Positions 25,701 to 36,900 of a DNA stretch of 64,000 nt are shown piece after piece. The stretch comes from Pomacea canaliculata (lineage: Eukaryota > Mollusca > Gastropoda > Architaenioglossa > Ampullariidae), in NCBI RefSeq assembly GCF_003073045.1, contig NC_037602.1, positions 7,302,464-7,366,463 of the forward strand, in the 5' to 3' direction. Position 1 is the first letter of the stretch. Every line of letters starts with the position of its first letter. Below the pieces are notes generated by a model. The model saw only the letters and a program-made list of their open reading frames with translations, made no database searches and was not told the origin of the DNA. The translations under genes were made by a program, and so were the position numbers.

Positions 25701-25960
25701 AGAGTGTTCTGGAATGATGTAGGAAGCAGTTGCAGACAGCATGCTGCAGTACCAGTTAACACGGGATAAAAGGATGTGTGCAGTCATGCCACAGAACGCA
25801 GACAGCTAATTTCCGTGACGTCAGACAAGGTTGAACGAATTCCGACAGAACCGTTCTGCTCCCTGGTTTTGAAACGCGGAGACGGTTAAAGAGGCACTAA
25901 ATATTCCGAAACGCAGACGGCGAAGACTTGATCCCGAACAACGAAAAAGGAGATGAGCTG
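22770..25960. other. Intergenic, simple repeats, no gene recognised
   Basis: There are short open frames only, none with a recognisable family or a convincing exon structure. Notable simple sequence includes a poly-T run at 24212-24237 and short CA/GA tracts near 23380-23410, 24955 and 25335. Exons of an unrecognised or non-coding gene cannot be excluded. Confidence 0.5.
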
Positions 25961-26254
25961 CGCTCAACATAATTGAGAAAAAATGATGCGAAGGGGTGGG
26001 TGGGGTGCGAAAGGACTGATCAACGGGGGGATGAAGAAGTCGGTCGATATACGTTTAGGTGGGACTTGAATGGCATGAGTGTACAAACTTCACGCTATCG
26101 CTCGTGGTCAGTGAAACCAGCGCAGATTTCGGGTCAATTATCTCCCAGTTTGCATTGCGCCAGGGGCGGCTGCGGCCACGCACGGGCTGTTGACGCAGAG
26201 CTCGCGAACGGAACGTCAGATGTAATTCGCGTCAGCACGAGCACGCGTTTTAAA

Positions 26255-26369
26255 ATGGCTGCCACCTCGTGCAACAGTGCTTTTGTGCTCCTAACGGTAA
26301 CAGCATCCCTAGTTAGAGCATTTTTCATCGACGGCGGAGATGTCAGCAAATCTGGGCGTTGCTTTTGTG
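26255..26369 (+). CDS. Possible first coding exon of a secreted protein (unassigned)
   Basis: An ATG at 26255 in a good context (AAAATGG) begins MAATSCNSAFVLLTVTASLV, which looks like a signal peptide. It continues RAFFIDGGDVSKSGRCFC to a strong donor (GTGGTAAGT; intron from 26370, phase 1). The surrounding DNA is locally G+C- and CpG-rich, unlike its flanks, as expected of a promoter or first exon. I could not find the downstream exon: the next plus-strand candidate (30960) is in the wrong phase, and the receptor gene at 33958 has its own signal peptide. I do not recognise the family. A chance open frame remains possible. Confidence 0.35.
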
Positions 26370-26919
26370 GTAAGTAAATAATTCTACATTTATTTATTAT
26401 TTATTTTATTTTATTTTTTATTTTTTTGCAAGATTGCGGGTGAATAAATCAACAAAAACACAAAAGTCAAAGTACCGCTAGGTTAAGAAAATTCTTACTC
26501 GTTCACTTTCCAGACTGCCGCACACTGAATGAGGTTCGCTTTTTCACATTTTGACCATGCTTACCATAATTTTTTTTCTGAAAATTAAAACTGGAATTAG
26601 TTCAGTTCTATTCCATCATTCCCCTTTCCCATAGATACCCAAGGAAAGCACCGATCACCTAAGACTTTCAGCATGTTGTGCTCTCATCTGTATTTCTGTC
26701 CAACGCACTTTCGTTTCCTCTCAAGATTTTTCGATGAAAGAGAAACGTCCAAAGAGATCTTGCTCCAAACGGCCAATGCGCCAATGACCCTCAAATTTGA
26801 GTGTCTGATCTTCGTTATCTTTTTAACTTGATGAACTTCATTCAATCGCCACCATTAATAGGTCTTTTTGTCTTTCTTCTTCTTAGTTTATTATTAGGGA
26901 GAAAGGACAGTAAGGATAG

Positions 26920-27410
26920 ACTGATTACAGAAGGTATTTCTGAAAGAGATAGGTTTTAAAGCCCCGACCGGAAAACATGTAGCATCCCCGCTGTACAGAG
27001 AGACAGAGGCAGGACATTCCAAATACTTGGAAATTCTTCTGTTTGATATGTGGGACAGACAAAACAACCAGTGTGGGCAGAGAGAAGGGACATGCCAGGT
27101 TGGTATAGAGACAAAAATTTATTCGGGTAAGGTCATAAACAACACGATATCCAAGCGTGGCGATCTTGAATTCAAGGTTTTACCCAGTCTTCAGATGGTT
27201 CAGGAAATATTTCATGGTGATGAAAGTGAAATTTTTAAGCCTCTTTACCGAATCTAAAGTCCCTTGTTTCCAAAGACAGATGCCAGAATTAGAAAAAAAA
27301 TCCTCCAGATGGTTCGCGAAATAATTCAAGCTGATGGCAGTAAAATTTGTAAGCCTCTTTGTCGAATATAAATTCCCTTGAGCCCAAAGACAGATGCTGG
27401 AATAAAAAAA
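26920..27410 (-). mobile_element. Decayed LINE fragment with a tandem duplication
   Basis: The minus-strand reading near 26930-27010 gives WNVLPLSL, then GLKTYLFQKY, the usual end of a LINE reverse-transcriptase frame, broken by shifts and stops. Beside it, about 27190-27295 is repeated with divergence at about 27305-27405. Shared blocks include CAGATGGTTC, AAGCCTCTTT and CCAAAGACAGATGC. It is non-coding now. Confidence 0.5.
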
Positions 27411-27419
27411 GTTACAGGG

Positions 27420-30400
27420 CAGCAGTATCTATGCAATTATCTCAGGGACCTCTTTTGGCGGATTTTCGAAAAAATCGAGAAAAATAAACTAGAGAGATAT
27501 CGTGGAGGAGGAAATTACAAGGGAAACAAGTTGTAATCTTAGTGTTCTTCGTGAAGATTAGATTCATGAAATGTCATGGAAGGGGGGCAAAACAGAACCA
27601 AAAAAGTCAACTAAAGCACCAACGGTCACTGATTAGTGGCTGTGTTTGGTTTGGTGGATGACTCGTCTTTCCTCTGCCTGAATCAGTCTTGGGCGGATTC
27701 ACAGAAGCAAGACTGATGTCCTAAGTCGCTGGACTTCTTTCAGTAAAGACCCCGAGCAGAAAAGGCAACCAGCAGCGCCGACAGCTTTGTAATAACAAAA
27801 TTACTTCAAGGAAATTCATGAAGAACAGATGGACTTGGTCTAACAAATGATTATTTTCGAAGTCTGTGTATTTATCATTTTATATTTTGTTTCATGGGCT
27901 GAAAATCATTTCTTTTACTGACAATTATGGGTGAAAATATGACAAGAAAATTTCTATATCTTGGCAAATTAGTCATATATAACACCGTTCATTCTCAGTC
28001 AAAACTCGGACATGTTCAAAACTTTAAAAAAAAAAACCTTGAATATGAACTCTTTTAAAAATATATTCTTATCTAGTCTTTTACCAGTGTTTCATCGGGA
28101 TATCACCTGTCACTTTGTATAGAATTCCAAAGTGGGCAGTACTGTGTATATGTCTAATTAAGGACGATTTCTGATATATGAATATATGTTGGGGTTGTAT
28201 TTTTAATTTTATAGGTACACGTTCTCGTCTTAACTGTTGTTTTATCAAAAGCGACATATTTTTCTAGTAGATTATTCCAATCACCAATCTAAAACAATCT
28301 ATTTTGCGCGTGCGCTTTAGCAGAATTTACTGAAGCCACCACGCAGCCATCTTACCACTCCTTATGTCATAATAACCGGTGCATTGAGCTCGCGTCCACC
28401 GGGAGAAATGTGCTTCACAAAAATTATTATTACAAAAACTGACACTTACCTCTTCAGATTTGATAAGTAGTCCAAGGAAAGAAGAAGAACGCATATTTGA
28501 TACTTTGTGAAAATGCGAAAATACAGTCGCAGTGCATTCCAAATACTCAGTCTCGCCCACAGACTTCTATGATATGAGTAAGTCTGTAGTCTCGCCTGAT
28601 GAGCATCAATATGTGGCTAGTCGGCTTCTAGCAGAGTCAGCCAAGTTCTATCCATTAATTTCAGATTATTCTTACAATAATAAATCAGCAGCGCGTATGT
28701 TTTTAGAACATGGTCGACAGTGACCCCTATCAAATGAACGGCCGACAATAACCCCTCTCACCCGTCTAACCTCAAGTAGGGAGTGCATGATCGACTTTAC
28801 TCCCCCTCTACCACTCGCTCTTTTAATTCAGTGAGGCCACTGCCTCACTGTGCTTTCATCGAGCACAAATGGAATTTCTTTTCGAAGCGGATTCAACGTT
28901 TGTAGACCCATTCTTCTTGTCCGCTCAACCCGCTACCTCTCTTTTCTTTCGCTGCCCCTGTCAACACTATAAATGGCAGGCAACCCACAGCAAGACTTAA
29001 TGCCTAGAACATGGTGACTTCAAGGAATCCTCTGCCATTTACAAATCCACTTGTTGCCGGCGTGTTCCTAACAAATTCTTTCCACAAAATGGTGTCAGAG
29101 AATGTCCTCGAAGACGTGGTCAGTGGACAAGATAGTAGATGTCTCTGTTTACTGCTACTGTTATCCTTAAAACTAGCAGATGAATAAAATCCCGACAAAA
29201 TGCGCCGTGTTAGGTATCTTTAATAAAACAACAAGCATATTTTCAAATATGTTTATGAGTATATAATGCAACAAAAATATGCATACGAATCTGTGCCAGA
29301 GCTTGTTTGGTTCTAAGGGCGAGGATGCTGAGGGGAGGAGAAAGTTCGTGCAGACATCTTGGAAGCGGGTGATGAGACTGCATTAGGGTGAGCATCATTC
29401 ATCAGTCAAAGACTTTCGCGCCACACGCAAGCACACAGGCACAGTTAGCGATGTTCTCACATAAAACGAACTTTGGCACTCTGCAAACACTGGTCATTAA
29501 TTCCTACCCAGTCGTACAGACTTCATTCAAATCCACTCCGACCAAACGAAAAGAAAGAAGCCTCACCCTATGATTACAAATGATGAGGCATCAATACAGC
29601 AACTCTACAGATGGAGGTACATTAATCTTTGGACACACTTCTGACCCTAAAATGAAATTTGAACAGATGCAGAAATCGGATCAAAGCTATATAACAAAAG
29701 AAAGTAAGGAAGTAAGAAAGAACAAAAATTCACATTTTTCTTTCTCGTTTTTTATCTCTTTTTTTCAGAAAGAAAGTTGTATTATTTCTTGTTCTTTCTT
29801 GACGCTGACATTAGAAAAAAAAACCAAATAGCCTTTTTGTTATCTTGCCTGCATCCCAGCTTATCATCATAGTGCTGAAGATCGTTAATAAGTTTCTTCA
29901 CCTCTACAGTGAGATGTCATTGCTCTTTGTGAGACGCCCTGGAGGAATGTGAGTTTCTGATGAATATATTCATGAACTACAATGATGCGTTCCTCGTCAG
30001 TCTGCCTCGGTTTGGTGGGCAAGCGGAATAGGCATTCAGAAGCGGCATCTGAGTCCACTTTCCTTCCCAGTTTCACAGAATTTTTTCTTGATGTTCCCTC
30101 TAGTAAGTTTCTTATGGCCTACTATAGATTCAGTTTTGGTTAGGGCTGTCCATCCTTGATTTGGGTTTGTTTTGTCATTTGTTTTTTTTTTTTTTTGCTT
30201 GTGTATTTTGTGTTTTGTTCTTGTTAAGGTGTTTTGTATTTGGTTTGGTTTTATTTTCAACTTTCTATCCTGTGTAATTACATTGATAGTAGGTAAAAGA
30301 ATATTTTACGCAGGCACGCACACACACAAACATGAGGGAAAGAGAGAGAGAGAAAGAGAAGCCACTTTGTGGTTTGCACACAACTTTAGGTTATAGCCTC

Positions 30401-30870
30401 GCAGCAGAACTATTAAACAAAAAGTTTAGATGAATCCCTTAGGCAAGAAAGCAGAAGGGAGATAAAGGTTTTTAGCGTTTTACTATGCTGGATCTTATCA
30501 TACTGTTTAAAATAGTGAATTAAACAGCCCTTATTAACAGTTCAGTAAAAATACTGAATAGTTCAGCGGTTCAGCAACTAAATACCTTTAACAATTATTA
30601 TTCAGTCACTGTATCACCTGAACATGTAGAATTCTTGCATATTCTTCTCTTAATGTTACAAAATCCCCATTGTGCCTTTGGTTTACATGACAGTGTCCGG
30701 ATAATTATAAATACCCTTATTATCTGTTATATTCCTTAATGTTTTTTACAAGAAAAGAACATCATTCGGGGACAGACGCTTATAAAATGAAGATGGTCAG
30801 AAGAAAAGGTGTTTCCGACACACTTGTTTTCTAATCTCCCCTTCCCTAACCTCTTGGGTAATCAGATTCA
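27420..30870. other. Intergenic, no gene recognised
   Basis: This stretch has only short open frames (about 60-80 codons) without domain resemblance, plus homopolymer and GA/CA tracts near 30190 and 30315-30360. Nothing here supports a gene call. Confidence 0.5.
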
Positions 30871-30959
30871 AGGTTTTGAAGCATATAGGGATAATGTTTG
30901 TAGGATGCGTGAAGAAAGGTAATGCATCCGTCCGGCACCCCTCTCCTCTCCTGTCGCAG

Positions 30960-31118
30960 AAAAATAGCAAACCGCGCTGTGGACTGAGTTGCCAAGGTTC
31001 TCTGGACGCCGGAGACTATGGCCATTGCTTTGTTCCTGGCTCATGTCTGTGTCTGCTTCCTCACGAAGACATGTCCGTGAATCCGGGGGCCTTTTATCTC
31101 GACAGTCACAGGGGCTGA
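30960..31118 (+). CDS. Possible terminal exon encoding a cysteine-rich peptide (unassigned)
   Basis: A pyrimidine-rich tract and CAG end at 30959. The next 52 codons run in phase 0 to a TGA at 31116-31118. The reading begins KNSKPRCGLSC and contains GDYGHCFVPGSCLC. The spacing is C-x3-C-x11-C-x5-C-x1-C, which resembles the last five cysteines of cysteine-stabilised alpha-beta peptides (arthropod and mollusc defensin fold). The same open frame extends upstream to 30876, giving one more cysteine 23 residues before, but no convincing signal peptide. The first-exon candidate at 26255 ends in phase 1 and cannot join directly. Low certainty: short, no homologue named, could be chance. Confidence 0.22.
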   Translation, partial: KNSKPRCGLSCQGSLDAGDYGHCFVPGSCLCLLPHEDMSVNPGAFYLDSHRG

Positions 31119-31257
31119 TTTATTCATTGGGAGGATGGCCCAGCTCTTCTTTGAACGGCGCTTGGAGAGTACGTGCTGGACACTAAAGTCTTAGGTTACG
31201 AACATCTTCAGCCTTGCTTACGATCTCAGCACAACAGATGCACATACATTCACACGC

Positions 31258-31290
31258 AGGAACACACACACAAACACACACACACACATC
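31258..31290. repeat. CA-dinucleotide microsatellite
   Basis: An imperfect run of CA repeats with one interruption (AAACACAC). Confidence 0.9.
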
Positions 31291-31299
31291 TAAGGCCCA

Positions 31300-33940
31300 C
31301 ATTTCCCCCTTCTCCCCACACTCCCACGAAGTCGAGACATTGTTCCTATGGTGGGAGAGTATTAGTTCGGTTTCTCCAGTTGCCATACTCTACGAAGATT
31401 ATCCACCTTCCCTCTTCCTCCTAGAATGTTTCCAGGCGCGGAGGGTGCATTAATAAATCGTTACATTCTTTGCTTTGAGCAGAAACTAACGGAAAGAACC
31501 CCAAAGGATTCTAATATAGTTCGTGGGCGTTGCAAAAGCAGTGAGAGATAATGAAATCGGCCGCAGGTTCCGTCAGGAAAAAGATGTATTATCTCTCCTG
31601 AAGTTTTCTTGAATGCTTCTCATTCTTGTATTTCCATCTGCTTCTGCTTGATATCAATGCAGACAGTGCTTTAATTTGTCTTTGTTAATTTTGTCAATTT
31701 TGTGTACATACACATCTGTATGTCATCTATATCTCACATGTCAGAAACCAAAAGCGTCTTAACTTGTTGTGAACCTTGGTCTCGGCATCCAGTCAGCCAT
31801 TCATCGATACACGTGCGTGGTTGGACTGGTAACCAAGTGCTTTAGGAGGTTTGTGGGCAGAAAGGTAGCTAAGGGAGATGTGCAGCGCCTTCATAAACTC
31901 AAGCGTTAAGAAAAGTGTTGTCTCTAACATCTCAGCATCCTAGGTCAGAAACGTGAGGGTTTTCTTTCTTTCTTTCTTTCTTTTTTTTTTTTTTAGGGTT
32001 CACAGAGTCTGTTAGTGAAAAATTATTTAAGACATAATTTGTATTGAGATGTAATCAAATAAGATATCAAATATACTTCATGCACAACGACATACATACA
32101 GGCGCATTTAGTACATACTAACAGTTTTGATACACCCTTTCAACACCTTTCTTAGTAATATTTTGACGAAAGGGTACATTCAAGTAAAGAACTTTTTGAG
32201 AGGGATGGGGGTGTATGGCTGGCGTTAGTGTTGGGGGTAGGGGGTGTGACGACAGAAGCAATGGAGGCATGAATCAGCAAGCCGAGCATGGTACATGTCT
32301 GACGGGAAAATAGTTTGGGCCAGAGTTGAGTTGATCTTCTAACAACTCTGTTTAAATGAGTGATCCTTCCTTCGATATTTTGTGCGTGTGCGTGTGCGTG
32401 TACACTCATGTGTGTGTGTGTGTGGGAAAATGAGAGAGAGAGAGTGTGTTAGTATGTGTGAGAGAGTGGGTTTCGAAGGTGAAGGCGAGACTGGAGGACA
32501 CAATGGCAGCGCGTCTCTTAGGGCCAAGAGAATTTCAACTAAATTTGTCATAAAATATAACCTTTTTAGAGTTATCCATCCAGCTAACTTGCTCAGTGAT
32601 CCCCATACCTTCACAACCCTTCCAATCCTCACACGGCCTCTTGTAAACAAATTGGTCAAGCAAGCAGGAACAGAGCAAAGCCCATATCGCTATACAACGT
32701 TCATTTGGCCGTCTCCCGAGACTCGCAAGCTACCAGTAAAATATTCAGACTTTTTTTCTTCCCTTTCTTGTGCATACCATTCTTTACCTCGTCTATTCCT
32801 CGCCGCGGAACCAATAGATTTTATTGTAGGTACCGGGGCTCGCCTATCATGCAGATGAGAAAGGGAAGACCAACGAGTACAATAAAACCCCAGGGACGCT
32901 CATTTGTCGGGGACTCTTTGTGGGATTCTGAAAGGCGAGCAACACAGTTCAAATCACTAATAAAAGTCAAATAAATTTACGAGCGTCAAATAAAATTCCT
33001 AAAAAAAAAAAAACAACTTCTAGTAGCCATTGAACATAAACTCGCACACATATGCTGTTGCCTCACAAGGTTAGGATCGGGTGCACTGTGCGAGTGTTGA
33101 GAGCTATCTTGTCCAAGTGCTACAGACCCTGGAGTATATGTGTGCATCTGCTGGGACATCGAGGAATGAAGGACAATTTCTTGCAAGGCTTGCACGTCTG
33201 TCTGCATTATTTCCACCACTCGGAAAAGCCACTGCTGTTCTGTTCGCATTTCTCCACAAAAAACGCAGTAAGGTTGCAGGAGCCTGGGAACCGGTGCGAA
33301 GGGATCCAGTCTCGGGAGAGTGGCCTCAGTCACAATATTTAATGTCTGGCGCTTGTCTTTGACTGGGAGTCGAGAGTGTCCGAGCCAATAACTCTGGGAC
33401 AGTGATAGCGCCCGCCTTCTCCAGTTACTGTTTGTCGACAGCTGCCAGGAGCTGCTCTGCTATTGTCAGAGTGCCGTCCCTTCGCACCGGAAGTGCCCAT
33501 AGTGCACAGTGTGACGTCACACAAAGGGAGGCTGTGAGCCGCTTGATGTTGGATCCTTGCTCAGGGTCAAGCATTCGAAAAAATATTAAAACTGGATTAA
33601 TGTTTCGCAGACGTCAGCTTGAAAAAAAAAATTTTAATCGATCTTAATTTTGAAACGTGAATTAACACTTTTTTCGAAAGACATTATTGCATTCTCTGTA
33701 GTTCTGTCTATCAAGCCGAAGAAAAGAAATGATAAACTGCAAGTGGAATGTCTCTTCGTGTTGTTTTTAATGCTTTAAATGAGAACATCGCTTTACGCCA
33801 AAATTTGGAGTAGAGATTTTTCTTTTACTCATTTTTATCACGGTGGATCTGTATTTTCCAACGTTTTAGATAAAGTTTCCTTTTGAAACAAAGCCAAGAA
33901 CTCATTCACCTTCGTCCATCCCGGTAATGTTAAATTAAAA
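31300..33940. other. Upstream flank of the receptor gene, no gene recognised
   Basis: It contains a GT/GA microsatellite block (about 32381-32470), which creates a spurious long frame. Between 32986 and 33342 three overlapping frames of about 92-115 codons exist on both strands, none assignable. A pyrimidine-rich CTTTCAG just before 33951 could be the acceptor of an untranslated 5' exon of the receptor gene, so its promoter may lie within this stretch. Confidence 0.45.
32381..32470. repeat. GT and GA microsatellite block
   Basis: Runs of GTGTGC, GTGTGT, GAGAGA and GTGTGA follow each other. The low complexity explains a 158-codon open frame that covers it. Confidence 0.85.
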
Positions 33941-33957
33941 CAACTTTCAGCACTAAG

Positions 33958-36900
33958 ATGCTATTAAGACGAAAGTGGCTGTCTCTACTGAATCCTACTC
34001 AAGCTTTCTCGCTTGTCCTGTCAACTCTCGTCGCCCACACGATGATGCCAACATTAGCCAGCGCAGACGAGCTGCAGGACCTGCCTGACGAGCAGCGACT
34101 GTTGGCCAAACTGCTGCATAACTACAACAGCAACGTCCGGCCAGTCATCAACTCCAGCCACAGCGTGGAAGTCGTCTTTGGATTCTCGCTCATCCAGATC
34201 ATGGACATGGTTAGTCTTCTTTTTTATCATCATCATCCATCATCCATCCACCCATTATCCACTCACCATCCATCCACTCATCCGTCCACAACCCCCCATC
34301 CATCCACCCACCATCGTCCACCAACATTCATCATCATCCACCATCAATAACAATCATCATCAATCACTACCACTACCCATATATGCATGTAAGCATTAAT
34401 TCACTATTTAATACGCACCTACAAATCGTTTTCATAACTCTTTCAACACCTTTCCTAGTAATATTTTGACTAAACGGGACATACATATTGCATGTGTGTA
34501 AATAAGTGACATTGGACACTACGTACGAGAATTTTCATTTTACTATGTTTATTTATTTATTTTATTTTATTTTATTTGTTTAGGACGAGAAGAACCAAGT
34601 TTTGACAATCAACGCATGGCTCGAATCAGTAAGTTCCAGCCAGGACATCTTCATTTTTGTTATAACTAATACAATTTAAGCTAAAACTCATACTCGGTAG
34701 ACCTTAAGTTATTCGATCGCTCCACTGACAAACTTTCATAAAAATGTGGTCAGAAGACTACTTTTTCTTTCCGAAAGGCCGTTTTATGACTTAAATGCCT
34801 GCTCTTGCCGTTAGTTGTCGCCGACTACGAAATGCGGAGGTAGCGTGTGAGTCTGCCAAGATTTACTGCTGACAGATTCGGTTCGCCAAGGGAAAAAAAT
34901 AAATGGCAGCAGCTTTGCGGAACCTGCTGGAGCCGAATTGAAATAATACAGCTGACTGCAGGAACGACAAAGGGAAAGAAAAAAGAAAAATAGGATAAAC
35001 TGGATTAGTCTTCCGTGATTCGGATGCTGGACTGGAAAAAATGCGAACCACTTTTCACCCCGAAAGAATGAAAAAAAAGTTTGAAATGAACAGGGCAATG
35101 CCTTCAAATTTAGACGGTTCAATGAAACAGGAAGAAATTTTGTAGATAGCAGGAAAATCCGAGAAAATTGTGTTATTTCCTCCCCAAAACAAGCTTAAGC
35201 AGAAAATGCTGAACTAGACGCAGTCTCTGGTCTATTACACAAGTTTGCTAAAAATGTAGGCTACTTTTGGGTGGAAATGTCATTGTCTGATCTCTAACAC
35301 AGCTGAATAGTTAATGGGCGTCTTCTTCCTCTTCTTCACCTTCTCTTCCTTCTTCTTCCTTATTAGCTGGTCAAACGTATTAAATCACACATTTCTTTTC
35401 TGTAGAAACGGATCCAATTCAAGCGCAAATACATGCAAATACACAAAAAAACATTCAGACTCTCTCCCCTGTTTCTCTAAAAACCTAAATGTTGACTTCA
35501 GAATCGCTGAGAGAGTGAGTGAGAAAGACCACCACAGTTGCTAGTCTACTTAAATAAATAGCGGGTTTCCTCCAAACCACAGAGGCTCTGTAAACAGCAA
35601 GATTAGCACAACAACACATTCACATACAGATAATCTTTTTTCGTGTAAGTCAAGGCGAACTTGGCCACACATTCATTTTTAAAGATTCCTGAAAAAAGTT
35701 TTCACATGGCGGTTACATAAAAGAACTTTTCCAAACGTTGGTCAATACTTCATGCAGAATTTAAAGAGTGGCATTAAGAAAAAGTTTGGCTTTGGCCGAG
35801 TTCGCTGTACTGTGCACGGGGTGGGATCGTTTAAAATGAAGGCAGTGGTGCGAGTGAACAAACGTGGGATTACTAAAGGTTTTTTGCGTCCATTTCAGAC
35901 ATGGCGGGACCCGAGGATGCAATGGCGGCCCGAGGAGTACAACAACCTCCGCGTCTTTCGTCTGCCTTCCAAGTTCATCTGGCTGCCTGACATCGTCCTC
36001 TACAACAAGTAAATTTAAATCTTTTCTCGCGATCACGGCAATGGTGCATGACGACGACGACGACGACGACGAGGAGGAGGAGGAGGAGGAGGAGGAGGAG
36101 GAAAGGCGACCAAGAGGACAGAATGTCCGCACTAGTGTTGCTGACTATGTGTTTTGTATGGTTTGATTTCTTTGTCAACTTTAATCGTGCTAGGTTCCTT
36201 CTGCCATGATGAGTTTATTGCAGACTTTGTGCTTTTTATCTGTCTCAAATATCCTCAGGCTTGGCCATGACGACAGCTTTATGTTAGCTGCTGTTTATTT
36301 AATGTTTAACAGACTGATGTCTCTCCATGATATTATGGTGTTTTTCGCTGATATACTGATGTCTGCCTATGGTATGATAATGTTTGTCTCTGACATGTTA
36401 TGTTTGTCCTTCAAATGTTGATGTTTGTCTCTGGCATGCTAATGTTTTTCTTTCATATACTGATGTTCACCTCTGACGAACTAATGTTTACCTTGTTTCA
36501 CCCAGTGCTGACGATTACACAAACGGCTTCATGCCATGCAACGTCATGATTTTCCCAGACGGCACTGTTTCCTGGCCACCACCTGCAAAACTTCGCAGTT
36601 CTTGTCAGGTGTGTACATTAAATGGCCGATTCCACCAAGAATACAGTCTCTTCCTTTAGTTATCGAAAACAAAAGCCTCATTGTTACTTTCATTATGTTT
36701 CCCTTCGCTGTTTTTCAAAAATGTACTCTCTCCCTTCCCCAAAACCCCTTCTAGGATTCAATCTCTTTTACTTTTTCCTCAAAATTCCGTCTGTTCATCG
36801 TGTTTTCTTAGAATACATTTTCTTTTATTGTTCCCAAGAATACATTCTCTTATGTTCTTATGAACATTGCGTCAAAAAAAAAAAAACCCAAAAAAAAAAA

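Noticed and set aside
32382..32858. 158-codon plus-strand open frame
   Set aside because: Its first third is GT/GA microsatellite, and the rest has no splice support or family resemblance.
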